Assembly: GCF_013127955.1 (NCBI RefSeq)
Contig: NZ_CP053435.1
Coordinates: forward strand, 4,216,001-4,280,000
Direction of reading: 5' to 3'
Length of the DNA stretch: 64,000 nt
Source: Spirosoma taeanense
GTDB lineage: Bacteria > Bacteroidota > Bacteroidia > Cytophagales > Spirosomataceae
Position 1 is the first letter of the stretch. Each line of letters begins with the position of its first letter. The position numbers and the translations under genes are program-made. Below, piece by piece: positions 26,775 through 35,152 of the stretch. Below the pieces are notes generated by a model. That model did not search any database and was not told where the DNA came from. It worked only from the letters and a program-made list of their open reading frames with translations.

Positions 26775-28076
26775 GTGAGAGTTACCCACCTGAGCACTTA
26801 CCATCTTGCTGGCGGGGCGGCCGTAGCGGCTACCCGGCTCCACCGCGCTTTGAATCGGCAGGGGCATTTTGCCGATTCTGTGGAGAGTATTCTGCTGGTG
26901 GGCACGGCCGCGCGGCAGGAAAAACACCAGCCGGAGGAATCGGTGACGTATCTGGCGAATAATTTTCTGGCTGAGCAAACCGCTTTCGGGCGCTTCGTGG
27001 CCGAGCGGCTTTCTTTTCTCCCGTTTGAGCGCGATCCGTCTGTCCGGTTTCAGTTTTCCCCGGCTACCTTTGGCACCAACCTGAATTTCCACCCGATCAT
27101 TCAGCAGACTGATATTCTACACCTGCACTGGATCAACCAGGGATTCCTGGCGCTCGATGGCCTGCAAGCTTTATTTGCTCTCGGCAAACCCGTCGTGTGG
27201 ACGCTCCACGACCAGTGGGCCTTTACGGGTGGCTGTCACTACTCCCACGGCTGCGACCATTTCCGGAGTCACTGCCGCCAGTGTCCGTACCTGAAAAAAC
27301 CGGGCGAACAGGATCTGTCGTACCGCATCTTCGAGCGCAAGAAGCGGATGTTCGCCAACGCGCCAGTGCATTTCGTTTCGCCAAGCCAATGGCTGAGCGA
27401 CGAAGGCCAGCGGAGTGCGCTACTGCGGGAGTTTCCGTTCAGCACCATTCCCAATACGCTCGATCAGAACCTTTTCCAGCCCATTGACCGGGAACAGGCC
27501 AGCGCGCGTTTTGATTTACCGACTGGAACCGCCGTCCGGCCGTTCCGGATTCTGTTCGGCAGCGCCAACGTAACGGACCCCCGGAAAGGCTTTCGGTACT
27601 TTGCCGAAGCGCTGCAGCAACTCCATCAGCAACAGCCTGACCTCACCGCTGAGGTTCTGGTGTTCGGTAAAGGTCGTTCGTACCTGTTTAACGAACTTCC
27701 CTACCCGGTGCGGCATCTGGGCCAGCTCAGCGACGAAGCCGATATTGTGGCCGCTTATAACGCAGCCGATGCTCTGGTGGTGCCTTCGCTGGAAGACAAT
27801 CTGCCCAACACCATCGTTGAGTCGCTGGCCTGCGGAACGCCCGTCGTTGGCTTCCGAACGGGCGGTATTCCGGAACTGATCGAACATCAGCAAAATGGAT
27901 TTCTGGCGGCTGTCGGCTCCGCGGAGGAACTGGCCGCTGGTCTGGATTACGTTCTGACGCATCCCTCACCGGGAACGTTACGTCAGAACGCCCGCCAATC
28001 GGCCGAGCTCCGTTTTTCGGAAGAAGTGGTCACCGTACAGTATCTTGACTTATATCGTGCATTACTGAACGGGTGA
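26775..28076 (+). CDS. Family 4 glycosyltransferase
   Basis: A 433-residue GT-B glycosyltransferase. The N-terminal acceptor domain begins VTHLSTYHLAGGAAVAATRLH, a form common in Bacteroidota GT4 enzymes. The middle part has a small cysteine cluster (GCHYSHGCDHFRSHCRQCPY, about residues 153-172), which may bind a metal or form a structural knot. The donor domain contains DALVVPSLEDNLPNTIVES near 335-353 with the E-x(7)-E arrangement, and ACGTPVVGFRTGGIPE. Start is GTG at 26775; there is no nearer ATG that keeps the N-terminus. It probably adds a nucleotide-activated sugar to the lipid-linked glycan. Confidence 0.92.
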   Translation: MRVTHLSTYHLAGGAAVAATRLHRALNRQGHFADSVESILLVGTAARQEKHQPEESVTYLANNFLAEQTAFGRFVAERLSFLPFERDPSVRFQFSPATFGTNLNFHPIIQQTDILHLHWINQGFLALDGLQALFALGKPVVWTLHDQWAFTGGCHYSHGCDHFRSHCRQCPYLKKPGEQDLSYRIFERKKRMFANAPVHFVSPSQWLSDEGQRSALLREFPFSTIPNTLDQNLFQPIDREQASARFDLPTGTAVRPFRILFGSANVTDPRKGFRYFAEALQQLHQQQPDLTAEVLVFGKGRSYLFNELPYPVRHLGQLSDEADIVAAYNAADALVVPSLEDNLPNTIVESLACGTPVVGFRTGGIPELIEHQQNGFLAAVGSAEELAAGLDYVLTHPSPGTLRQNARQSAELRFSEEVVTVQYLDLYRALLNG

Positions 28077-28125
28077 AGGGTTTATTACGTCCCAATTGAC
28101 TCGTTCATCAATTCGCTCATTGACT

Positions 28126-28920
28126 ATGCCAACCGTATCCATCATTACAATCACCTACAACGCGGAACGGTTTCTAGAACGTACCATTGAAAGCATTGTG
28201 GCGCAGCCAGCAACGGATTATGAGTATATCGTCATCGACGGCGGCTCAACAGACAACACACTCACGATTATTAATCGCTACGAAAAGCACATTACGCACT
28301 GGATCTCGGAGCCAGACCGGGGACTTTACGACGCCATGAACAAAGGCCTGCACCACGCGCAGGGGCAGTACGTCTGGTTCATGAACGCGGGCGACGAACT
28401 GCATGACCCGCAGACGTTGCCCAGATTGCTCGAACGAATCCAGCGGTCACAAGCCGATGTGTATTACAGCGATGCGCTCTTTGTGCGCGACGAGGGCCAG
28501 CAATTAGGCATTCCGGTTGGTTTACGTAGTCAGGTAACCCCTCATAGGCTTCCCGCCAACCTAAGCTGGCAGGATATGGCGCTGGGCATGAAAGTCTGTC
28601 ATCAGGCCTTTATCGCCAAACGAGCCATCGCTCCGGATTACGTCCTGAATAACCTCAGCGCTGATCTGGACTGGGAAATCCGCTGTCTGAAAGCTGCCGC
28701 AACCGTTGAGTTTTTGCCGTTCGTCCTCTGTAAATACCTGATCGGCGGCCTCTCCGTGCAGCAGCATCGCCGGTCGCTAACCGACCGATTCAGGATTCTG
28801 GTTACCCACTTTGGCTTATTTCCAACGTTACTGAACCATGCCCGGATACTCTGGCGGGCGGGGCAATTCCGAAAAAGCGCCGATAAAATCCGGGCGAATA
28901 GCTCTCTACCTGGTCAATAA
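28126..28920 (+). CDS. Family 2 glycosyltransferase
   Basis: A 264-residue GT-A glycosyltransferase. The start TVSIITITYNAERFLERTIE, then VIDGGSTDNTLTII with the first donor-binding Asp, and HWISEPDRGLYDAMNKGL are the family blocks of the WcaA-like GT2 group; VWFMNAGDEL holds the acceptor-side acidic residues in place of D-x-D. ATG at 28126 gives the standard N-terminus; an in-frame TTG 10 codons earlier is not needed. It closes the glycan locus; no clear terminator follows. Confidence 0.92.
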   Translation: MPTVSIITITYNAERFLERTIESIVAQPATDYEYIVIDGGSTDNTLTIINRYEKHITHWISEPDRGLYDAMNKGLHHAQGQYVWFMNAGDELHDPQTLPRLLERIQRSQADVYYSDALFVRDEGQQLGIPVGLRSQVTPHRLPANLSWQDMALGMKVCHQAFIAKRAIAPDYVLNNLSADLDWEIRCLKAAATVEFLPFVLCKYLIGGLSVQQHRRSLTDRFRILVTHFGLFPTLLNHARILWRAGQFRKSADKIRANSSLPGQ

Positions 28921-29031
28921 CCAGATTAGTCTATTAAATGGAATCCATCCACTTTTATGAAATTTGCATGAATCAATCGGGATAATTGCCAAATTGATGC
29001 CCTAAGATTCCGAAATGCGGATAAATTTGCG

Positions 29032-29039
29032 GGGTTTTA
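29032..29039 (+). promoter_or_regulatory. -7 box upstream of pfkA
   Basis: TAAATTTG matches TAnnTTTG, 53 bases before the pfkA start. No convincing -33 element was found. Confidence 0.45.
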
Positions 29040-29092
29040 TCTGGAAAATCAGACCTTTTTTGTCCTTTTCTCGTAAAAAATTGACTTAACCA

Positions 29093-30067
29093 ATGAAACG
29101 AATTGCTGTTTTTACCTCGGGTGGCGATGCACCGGGTATGAACGCCTGTATACGGGCGGTGGTCCGGGGGGCGGTCTATCACGGCATCGAAGTATTCGGC
29201 ATCCGCCGGGGGTACAGCGGAATGATAAACGGCGACATTTTTCAGATGTCTTCTCACTCGGTGAGCAATATTGTTCAGCGCGGTGGGACCATCCTGAAAT
29301 CGGCTCGCAGCAAAGAGTTCATGACGCCCGAAGGTCGCGCTAAAGCCCACGAACAACTCCTGAAATTCGGTATCGAAGGTCTGGTAGCCATCGGGGGTAA
29401 TGGTACGTTTACGGGCGCAACACTGTTCTACGACGAATACGGCATTCCGACGGTTGGCGCGCCCGGTACAATTGACAACGACCTGTATGGTACCGATCAC
29501 ACAATCGGCTTCGACACGGCCGTAAACACCGCCCTTGAAGCCATCGACAAAATTCGCGACACCGCCGACTCACACGACCGCATTTTCTTCATTGAAGTAA
29601 TGGGCCGCGACTCGGGCTATATCGCTATTCAGTCGGGTATTGCGGGCGGGGCCGAACTGGTGATGGTGCCAGAGGTGCTGACTCCCATCTCAGAAGTGAT
29701 CGAAACCCTGAAATCAGGTTGGAGCCGGCAAAAATCATCGTCGATCATTGTTATTGCCGAAGGTGAAGAAGAAGGTAACGCTACAGAGATCTCAGAAAAG
29801 ATTCGCGCTCAGGTGCATTCGGAGGTCGACATGCGCGTGACGACGCTGGGTCATATTCAGCGGGGCGGCATTCCAACCGCCTACGACCGGATTCTGGCCA
29901 GCCGCTTAGGTCTTGGTGCGCTCGAAGGTCTGATGAATGGCGAGAAAAACGTTATGGCGGGTATCGTGAACAATGAGCTTGTCTATACGCCATTCCGCGA
30001 TACCATCCGGCTGCCCAAACCCATCAGTGAGGACCTGCTCCGGATGGTAAAAATTCTTTCGGTCTAG
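29093..30067 (+). CDS. pfkA: 6-phosphofructokinase
   Basis: Phosphorylates fructose 6-phosphate to fructose 1,6-bisphosphate, the committed step of glycolysis. 324 residues, the length of bacterial ATP-type PfkA. Visible parts: TSGGDAPGMNACIRAVVR at the N-terminus, GTIDNDLYGTDHTIGFDTAV with the catalytic Asp, EVMGRDSGYIAI, and GHIQRGGIPTAYDRILASR. One oddity: the ATP/Mg loop reads IGGNGTFTGA, with Asn at residue 103 where E. coli PfkA has Asp103, a magnesium-ATP contact. Whether this is usual in the order or alters the phosphoryl donor cannot be told here. It is monocistronic and ended by a strong hairpin. Confidence 0.93.
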   Translation: MKRIAVFTSGGDAPGMNACIRAVVRGAVYHGIEVFGIRRGYSGMINGDIFQMSSHSVSNIVQRGGTILKSARSKEFMTPEGRAKAHEQLLKFGIEGLVAIGGNGTFTGATLFYDEYGIPTVGAPGTIDNDLYGTDHTIGFDTAVNTALEAIDKIRDTADSHDRIFFIEVMGRDSGYIAIQSGIAGGAELVMVPEVLTPISEVIETLKSGWSRQKSSSIIVIAEGEEEGNATEISEKIRAQVHSEVDMRVTTLGHIQRGGIPTAYDRILASRLGLGALEGLMNGEKNVMAGIVNNELVYTPFRDTIRLPKPISEDLLRMVKILSV

Positions 30068-30078
30068 TGAGCAGTTAT

Positions 30079-30115
30079 CTGATTATCTGCCTGTGCGTTA
30101 CAGGCAGATAATCAG
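30079..30115. terminator. Bidirectional terminator between pfkA and the YdcF-like gene
   Basis: A perfect 16-bp stem (CTGATTATCTGCCTGT, loop GCGTT, complement). The right arm overlaps the stop codon (30112-30114) of the convergent minus-strand gene. T-runs are weak on both sides, but the stem is long. Confidence 0.65.
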
Positions 30116-30891
30116 CAGTACCCTACTACTTTGTAGACCGCATAGCCAACAATCTCCTTGACGAGATAATACGCGTCGGCAAAGGCTTCCTCCTGGGGTA
30201 ACAGCCACTCCCCCGGTCCAAACGACCGGCGGGTGCTCATAAAACTCCCCGGAAAAGGCGTTACGGTAACGCCAGCTTTCTGAAAACAGGCATCGGCCCG
30301 GCGCAGATGCCAGGCCGACGTAATCAGCACGCAGCGGTTCGTATGCAGCCGTTCTCGTAACATTCTGGCCGTAAAGAGGGCATTCTCGCGGGTGTTCCGC
30401 GATTTGTTTTCCAGGATAATATCTTCCGGGCGAACACCCGCTGCCAGCAGAAACCGGGCCGTCATCTGCCCTTCGTCGCTGACGGTTCTGAACTGGAACG
30501 GCAGATTGCCATACCCTCCGCTGATCAGGATTTTCTCAACGGCCCCCTGCTTGTACAGGTACAGCGCCTGCCCCGCCCGGTCGGCTTCGGCATCGAGCAG
30601 AAACCGGTTGTCGGGCACCTGTTTCGAAACGCTCATCATGCCACCGGTCAGCACTACGGCAACCGAATTTGGCGAACGGGCGGGCACAGGAGCAGGCGCA
30701 TACTCCCAGAATAGCGCCAGTTCGTTCATCAGAAACGAATTCCCAAACACCCAGAAAACGAGCAGCGCTGCGCCGACGAGTTGCCGACGTCGCTGGGGCT
30801 TCTTCGTAAAAAAAGCCAGCAGCAAGACGGCCAGCAGCCAACCCGCCGGCGTGAGCAGGTAATTTAAGGTCTTAGAAAAGAAATAGAACAT
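30112..30891 (-). CDS. YdcF/SanA family (DUF218) membrane protein
   Basis: A 259-residue protein. Two hydrophobic segments at about residues 5-27 and 35-58 are followed by a DUF218 domain: VAVVLTGGMM, ADRAGQALYLYKQGAVEKILISGG, EDIILENKSRNTRENALFTA, and CVLITSAWHLRRADACFQKAGV. This arrangement matches the longer YdcF/ElyC type, linked in enterobacteria to envelope biogenesis and undecaprenyl lipid metabolism. The enzyme reaction is not established. The gene is convergent with pfkA and divergent from the TlpA-like gene. Confidence 0.85.
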   Translation of the reverse strand: MFYFFSKTLNYLLTPAGWLLAVLLLAFFTKKPQRRRQLVGAALLVFWVFGNSFLMNELALFWEYAPAPVPARSPNSVAVVLTGGMMSVSKQVPDNRFLLDAEADRAGQALYLYKQGAVEKILISGGYGNLPFQFRTVSDEGQMTARFLLAAGVRPEDIILENKSRNTRENALFTARMLRERLHTNRCVLITSAWHLRRADACFQKAGVTVTPFPGSFMSTRRSFGPGEWLLPQEEAFADAYYLVKEIVGYAVYKVVGYC

Positions 30892-30946
30892 AGACTACGG
30901 GCGCTATAGCAGGCGTTTTAGAGACGGATAGATTGGCCTAAATCGT

Positions 30947-30954
30947 TAAATTTG
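30947..30954 (+). promoter_or_regulatory. -7 box upstream of the TlpA-like gene
   Basis: TAAATTTG matches the Bacteroidota -7 consensus and lies 34 bases upstream of the ATG at 30989. Confidence 0.45.
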
Positions 30955-30988
30955 TCTCTTTGAGTTGCGAAGATACGCACCCGCCTGT

Positions 30989-32470
30989 ATGAAGAACCTT
31001 CTCCTGACTGCTCTCTTTGGTCTGCTGCTGACCTCATTTCTTGGAGCACAACCCTCCCCTACACCGACAGCCAGCGGTTTTAAAATAACGGGCCGTGTGC
31101 AGGGCATCCGGGACACGACCTGCGTACTGGCGCATTATTTCGGCGCTGGTCAGTACATCCCCAAGGATACCGCCCGGGTAGACGGCAGCGGCAATCTGGT
31201 GTTCGAAGGGCCGTCACACCTGCCCGAAGGCCTGTATATTGCCGTTACGCCCAAGAATCGTTACATTGAGTTTCTGATGACTGACGATCAGAACTTTTCG
31301 TTCGAAACCGATACGGCCAACGTCATCAAAAACATGAAGGTGACCGGCTCGAAGGAAAATGAGCTGTTCTACGGGTATCAGCAGCAGTTGAGCAAGCTGT
31401 ATGACGAAGCGCAGGCGCTGAATCTGGAAAAGAAAACGCGTAACGACGCAACGACGGCTGCGGTGGTCAGCCAGAAAATGGGAGAGCTGCAGAAGCAGGC
31501 ACAGACGTACCGCAACCAGTTTCTGAACGATAACCAGGGAACCTTTGCCGTGAAAATTCTGAAAGCTTCCGCTGAGCCGGAAGTTCCACCAGCTCCGAAA
31601 GTAGCGAACGGTCGCCCTGACTCGGCCTGGGTGTTCAATTACTTCAAAAGCCACTTCTGGGACGACTTCGATTTTGCCGATGAGCGGTTCGTCCGGACGC
31701 CGATACTCCAGCGTAAGATCGACCGGTATCTAAAGGAACTGACTGTGCAATCGCCCGACTCGCTCATTAAGGAAGCCGACTTCATGGTTCGCAAAGCCCA
31801 GGCGGGTAAAAGCAAGGAAATTCTCTCGTACATAATCTGGTACACGACCAGCCAGTATGAGCAACCCAAGGTCATGGGTACCGACGGGCTGTTTGTCCAT
31901 ATGTTCGAAAAATATTACGCCACCGGGATTATGCCCGTTTCGGACTCGTCGACAATCCGGAACATCGGCGAACGGGTGAAATCGCTTAAGCCGACCCTGG
32001 TCGGTAAGGTTCTGCCAACACCGGCCGTCAGCGATACGCTTCGTCGGGCGATTCCCTTCCAGAACATCAAGGCCGATTATACGGTCGTTTACTTCTACGA
32101 TCCGCACTGCGGCCATTGCCGCGAGAGTGCGCCCAAACTGCAGAAGTTTGTAGATACGTATAAAGGTAAAGGTGTTGAGGTGGTAGCCATCGCCATCGAC
32201 CAGACGCCCGAAGAATGGAAGAAATTTATCCGCGAGTTTAAGCTCGGCAAGGCAATCAACGGTTACGATTATTCTTACCGCACCGACTACCGGCGTCAGT
32301 ATGACGTCTGGACCACGCCGACCATCTACATGCTCGACAAGAACAAAAAGATCATTGCCCGCAAACTGCCCGTCGAGCAGATTGAAGACTTCATGCTCTT
32401 TCACAAACGGCAGCAGGAAACGGTAAAAAAACCGGTCACCGCATCGGTAAAGACGGGTGTAAAGAAATAG
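30989..32470 (+). CDS. Periplasmic TlpA-like thiol-disulfide protein with DUF4369/DUF5106-type region
   Basis: About 493 residues. A signal peptide (LLLTALFGLLLTSFLGAQ) is followed by a beta-rich DUF4369-like domain (FKITGRVQGIRDTTCVLAHY), a helical linker, a middle DUF5106-like domain, and a C-terminal thioredoxin fold. The active site is FYDPHCGHCRESAPKL with cysteines near 374 and 377, and TTPTIYMLDKNKKI carries the cis-Pro loop. It would reduce or oxidise exported proteins or cytochrome precursors. ATG at 30989 begins the signal peptide; an in-frame TTG eight codons earlier is unlikely. It is divergent from the YdcF-like gene. Confidence 0.88.
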   Translation: MKNLLLTALFGLLLTSFLGAQPSPTPTASGFKITGRVQGIRDTTCVLAHYFGAGQYIPKDTARVDGSGNLVFEGPSHLPEGLYIAVTPKNRYIEFLMTDDQNFSFETDTANVIKNMKVTGSKENELFYGYQQQLSKLYDEAQALNLEKKTRNDATTAAVVSQKMGELQKQAQTYRNQFLNDNQGTFAVKILKASAEPEVPPAPKVANGRPDSAWVFNYFKSHFWDDFDFADERFVRTPILQRKIDRYLKELTVQSPDSLIKEADFMVRKAQAGKSKEILSYIIWYTTSQYEQPKVMGTDGLFVHMFEKYYATGIMPVSDSSTIRNIGERVKSLKPTLVGKVLPTPAVSDTLRRAIPFQNIKADYTVVYFYDPHCGHCRESAPKLQKFVDTYKGKGVEVVAIAIDQTPEEWKKFIREFKLGKAINGYDYSYRTDYRRQYDVWTTPTIYMLDKNKKIIARKLPVEQIEDFMLFHKRQQETVKKPVTASVKTGVKK

Positions 32471-32720
32471 GAATGCTTCTCTAGGCGTACGATTGCCGCG
32501 CTTCGGTTAAAAATGCTACTATGAGTTCAGCTGGCTCGTGGTGGCATTTTGTCTTTTTTACCGATTAAGCGTTATATCTTACACGGCGTAAAAAAACCGT
32601 TGATGAATCAGGTTTCGGTAAGAGGCTGGGCTGATGGGTATAGGCTGATTCGCACGCTACGTATGGTTATTAGGCAGCACATGCCTGACCTATACACATT
32701 TAAAGGAGCAACTTATTTCT

Positions 32721-33380
32721 ATGAAAAAATTTTTACGCGAGAACGGCCTTTCTTTATTTTTCACCCTGATTACGGTATTGACCTTAGCAGGCCAGATCGT
32801 TGTGGGCTGGTATAATTTCAATGAAGAACTCAGCGATTTTGGTAGGGCTCCCATCGGCTTTGCTGCCTACATCACCAGCGGTCACTGCATGGAGGCCGTT
32901 TTTGAGAACTGGGAAAGCGAGTTTCTTCAGATGGGGTTATACGTCATCCTGACCGTATCGCTTTATCAGAAAGGGTCTTCGGAGTCGAAAAGTCTGGACA
33001 AACCCGAAGAAGTCGACCGGGAACCTTCGCCTACGCGGCCGGGGGCCCCCTGGCCAGTTCGACAGGGTGGCTGGGTCCTGAAGCTGTATCAGAACTCCCT
33101 TAGTCTTGCCTTTTTCGTTTTATTCGGGCTTTCGTTTTGCCTGCACGCGATCGGGGGCGTCAGAGAGTATAATACCCAGCAGATTCTGAAAGGTAAACCC
33201 GAGCTGCTCTCCGTATGGCAGTTTCTGGGTACGAATGAATTTTGGTTTCAGTCGCTGCAAAACTGGCAGAGTGAGTTTTTATCGGTACTATCGATCGTCG
33301 TGCTGTCTATTTATCTGCGTCAGAAAGGCTCGCCGGAATCCAAACCCGTCGACGCAGCGCACGACCAGACCGGCAAATAA
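32721..33380 (+). CDS. DUF6766 family membrane protein, internally duplicated
   Basis: A 219-residue protein with four membrane segments arranged as two similar halves. The first half ends VFENWESEFLQMGLYVILTVSLYQKGSSESK and the second SLQNWQSEFLSVLSIVVLSIYLRQKGSPESK; the N-W-x-S-E-F-L motif and the Q-K-G-S-x-E-S-K tail recur, which shows an internal duplication. The pattern matches DUF6766, a family of unknown function. A purine-rich AAAGGAG lies 13 bases before the ATG. An overlapping frame from 32549 is a shadow. No operon partners are evident. Confidence 0.82.
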   Translation: MKKFLRENGLSLFFTLITVLTLAGQIVVGWYNFNEELSDFGRAPIGFAAYITSGHCMEAVFENWESEFLQMGLYVILTVSLYQKGSSESKSLDKPEEVDREPSPTRPGAPWPVRQGGWVLKLYQNSLSLAFFVLFGLSFCLHAIGGVREYNTQQILKGKPELLSVWQFLGTNEFWFQSLQNWQSEFLSVLSIVVLSIYLRQKGSPESKPVDAAHDQTGK

Positions 33381-33407
33381 CAGCGGGGGTTAAACCCGCT
33401 ATCTAAC

Positions 33408-34319
33408 TTACCGCATCTTGGTGCGCTTCACCAGGTACGAGGTCAGAATCTGATCGAAACCCTGAGCGATGTCGGCTTCGATGAAGTCGATCTTGTACTG
33501 ACCACAGCGCATTTTCAGATCCTGGAAATAAGACTTTACCGCCTGCTGATACGTCTCGCGAACCTGCCCCGGCTGAAGTTTTACCTTTTCGCCCGTTTCC
33601 AGATCAATGAACTCGTAGGGTCGCTCGTCGAACGCAAAATCCTCTTCAGTTTTCTTGTCCGTAACGTGAAAGAGTAGCACTTCATGCAGATTATGCCGCA
33701 GGTGCTGCAGCGCCGAAAACAGCGTATCGGCCTTTTCGGTATTATCGAACATATCGCTGAAAATAATTACCAGCGAGCGCTTGTTGATCTTCTCGGCCAC
33801 CTGATGAATTACGTCGGCCGCCGACGTCTTCCGTAAGGGCTTGGGTTGCTGCATCAACTGGTCCAGCTGCGTAAACAGCTTGTGCACGTGCGAAGGCGTC
33901 GATTTAACGGGCGTTTGCAGATCAATCGTGTCGGCGAAGGTCGTCAGGCTCACGGCGTCTTTCTGCCGCTGGAGCATATAAGCCAGACAGGCCGCTGCCA
34001 TCACGCTGAAGGTCATCTTCCCGTAGTTCGACTCCGGGTAATACATGGACGACGACGTATCGATCAGCAGGTGGCAGCGCAGGTTCGTTTCCTCCTCGTA
34101 GCGTTTAACGAACAGCTTTTCGGTCTTTCCGAAGACCTTCCAGTCGATGTGCCGCGTGGTTTCGCCGGTATTATAGAGCCGGTGCTCGGCAAACTCCACC
34201 GAGAAACCGTGGAAGGGCGATTTGTGCAGACCCGTAATAAAACCTTCGACTAACTGGCGGGCCAGAAATTCAACGTTACCGAAGGAACGTACCTGGCCCA
34301 GGTTCAAGGGTTGTTTCAT
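33408..34319 (-). CDS. DUF58 / von Willebrand A-like protein
   Basis: About 303 residues, soluble. DUF58 proteins are usually encoded with MoxR-type AAA ATPases. The family motif is FAEHRLYNTGETTRHIDWKV near residues 43-62, and the metal-site D-x-S-x-S of the vWA-like domain appears as LIDTSSSMYY near 86-95. Start is ATG at 34319 (MKQPLNLGQVRSF); the frame is open upstream to 34607 but that part overlaps the rlpA gene and reads as shadow. No MoxR ATPase gene is present in this neighbourhood, which is unusual; it must be elsewhere. Confidence 0.88.
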   Translation of the reverse strand: MKQPLNLGQVRSFGNVEFLARQLVEGFITGLHKSPFHGFSVEFAEHRLYNTGETTRHIDWKVFGKTEKLFVKRYEEETNLRCHLLIDTSSSMYYPESNYGKMTFSVMAAACLAYMLQRQKDAVSLTTFADTIDLQTPVKSTPSHVHKLFTQLDQLMQQPKPLRKTSAADVIHQVAEKINKRSLVIIFSDMFDNTEKADTLFSALQHLRHNLHEVLLFHVTDKKTEEDFAFDERPYEFIDLETGEKVKLQPGQVRETYQQAVKSYFQDLKMRCGQYKIDFIEADIAQGFDQILTSYLVKRTKMR

Positions 34320-34370
34320 TGAATAAACTTCGTTAAAACCAACCACTTTGCCAATGCCAGGGCATAAAAA

Positions 34371-34436
34371 AACCGAACCGTCCGACAGCCCTATAGGAAT
34401 TGCACAATGCAATGGGTACTGACAAACGGTTCGGTT
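34371..34436 (-). terminator. Terminator after rlpA with long internal loop
   Basis: Arms AACCGAACCGT (34371-34381) and its complement (34426-34436) enclose a 44-base loop that has its own hairpin (ATTGCA-CAA-TGCAAT). On the minus strand the outer stem is followed by T7. The rlpA stop codon is 5 bases before it. Confidence 0.65.
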
Positions 34437-34440
34437 GGTC

Positions 34441-34881
34441 TTAGAACATCGGCTCCAGCAGCGGCTGGTATGAATCCGGTGTAGTGAACACGGGCGATGC
34501 AGACGCGAGGGCTGCAAAACGGCCCTTGCCGACAACCCGCAGCGACACATTCGCGACGCCTTTGGAAACCATGCCCAGGGCACGGGCGGCAGCGTGCGTG
34601 AGGTCAATCACACGGCCTTTGGAAAAAGGTCCCCGATCATTGATTCGTACAATTACCGAGCGTTGGTTGTCTAAGTTCGTGACCTCGACCAACGTATTCA
34701 ACGGCAGGGAACGATGAGCACCTTCGAGCGATTCTGACGAAACGCGTTCACCGTATGCCGTCTTGCGACCATTGAACTTCTTGGAGTAAAAAGACGCTTT
34801 GCCTTTCTGTATGAGGCTCGGAAGAGCCTCCGTCGGTTTCATGTTGCCAAAAAACAACATAAGGGACATGATTAAACTCAT
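34441..34881 (-). CDS. rlpA: RlpA-like septal ring lytic transglycosylase family protein
   Basis: A 146-residue double-psi beta-barrel (DPBB) protein. GKASFYSKKFNGRKTAYGER near 27-46, LPLNTLVEVTNLDN and VIVRINDRGPFSKGRVIDLT near 92-111 are the RlpA core, with the Glu and Asp that serve as active-site residues in lytic members. Secreted RlpA cleaves peptidoglycan strands lacking stem peptides. A hydrophobic N-terminus of about 20 residues may be a short signal sequence. No SPOR domain is present, so this is a minimal form. A promoter with both elements lies upstream. Confidence 0.88.
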   Translation of the reverse strand: MSLIMSLMLFFGNMKPTEALPSLIQKGKASFYSKKFNGRKTAYGERVSSESLEGAHRSLPLNTLVEVTNLDNQRSVIVRINDRGPFSKGRVIDLTHAAARALGMVSKGVANVSLRVVGKGRFAALASASPVFTTPDSYQPLLEPMF

Positions 34882-34973
34882 ACAGCTTTTGGTTACGTTT
34901 AGAAGATTAGACGGAGCAAAAACCAGGACCTAACGCCAGGGCTCCATCCCCAAAAAGTGCAATTCCTATTTAA

Positions 34974-35004
34974 CAAAGATAGTACACAGAGACCTTACTA
35001 CCAA
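34974..35004 (-). promoter_or_regulatory. Promoter of the rlpA gene
   Basis: On the minus strand TTGG (from 35004) is followed after about 19 bases by TATCTTTG (34981-34974), which fits the Bacteroidota -33/-7 pattern. It leaves a leader of about 85 bases with a GGAGC/GCTCC hairpin. Confidence 0.55.
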
Positions 35005-35092
35005 GCGATTAGCAAAAAAACTGTGGAATGGTCTCCACAACTCTAGTATTTTTTGGGGTTATTTCACCACGAAATATAGTTGTCGATTTGTT

Positions 35093-35122
35093 TTTGTTCT
35101 GATTCAATTGACCGTACTTTAG
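35093..35122 (+). promoter_or_regulatory. Possible promoter of the DUF3276 gene
   Basis: TTTG at 35093-35096, 18-base spacer, then TACTTTAG at 35115-35122 (near match to TAnnTTTG), about 30 bases upstream of the GTG start. Confidence 0.4.
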
Positions 35123-35152
35123 CAAAAACGAAGGCACTAAACCTCACTGATT

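Noticed and set aside
32549..32815. 88-aa plus-strand frame before DUF6766
   Set aside because: Different frame overlapping the real gene start; no homology seen.
34320..34607. Upstream extension of the DUF58 gene to 34607
   Set aside because: It overlaps the rlpA gene and terminator; the peptide looks random (Cys, Arg, Ser-rich).
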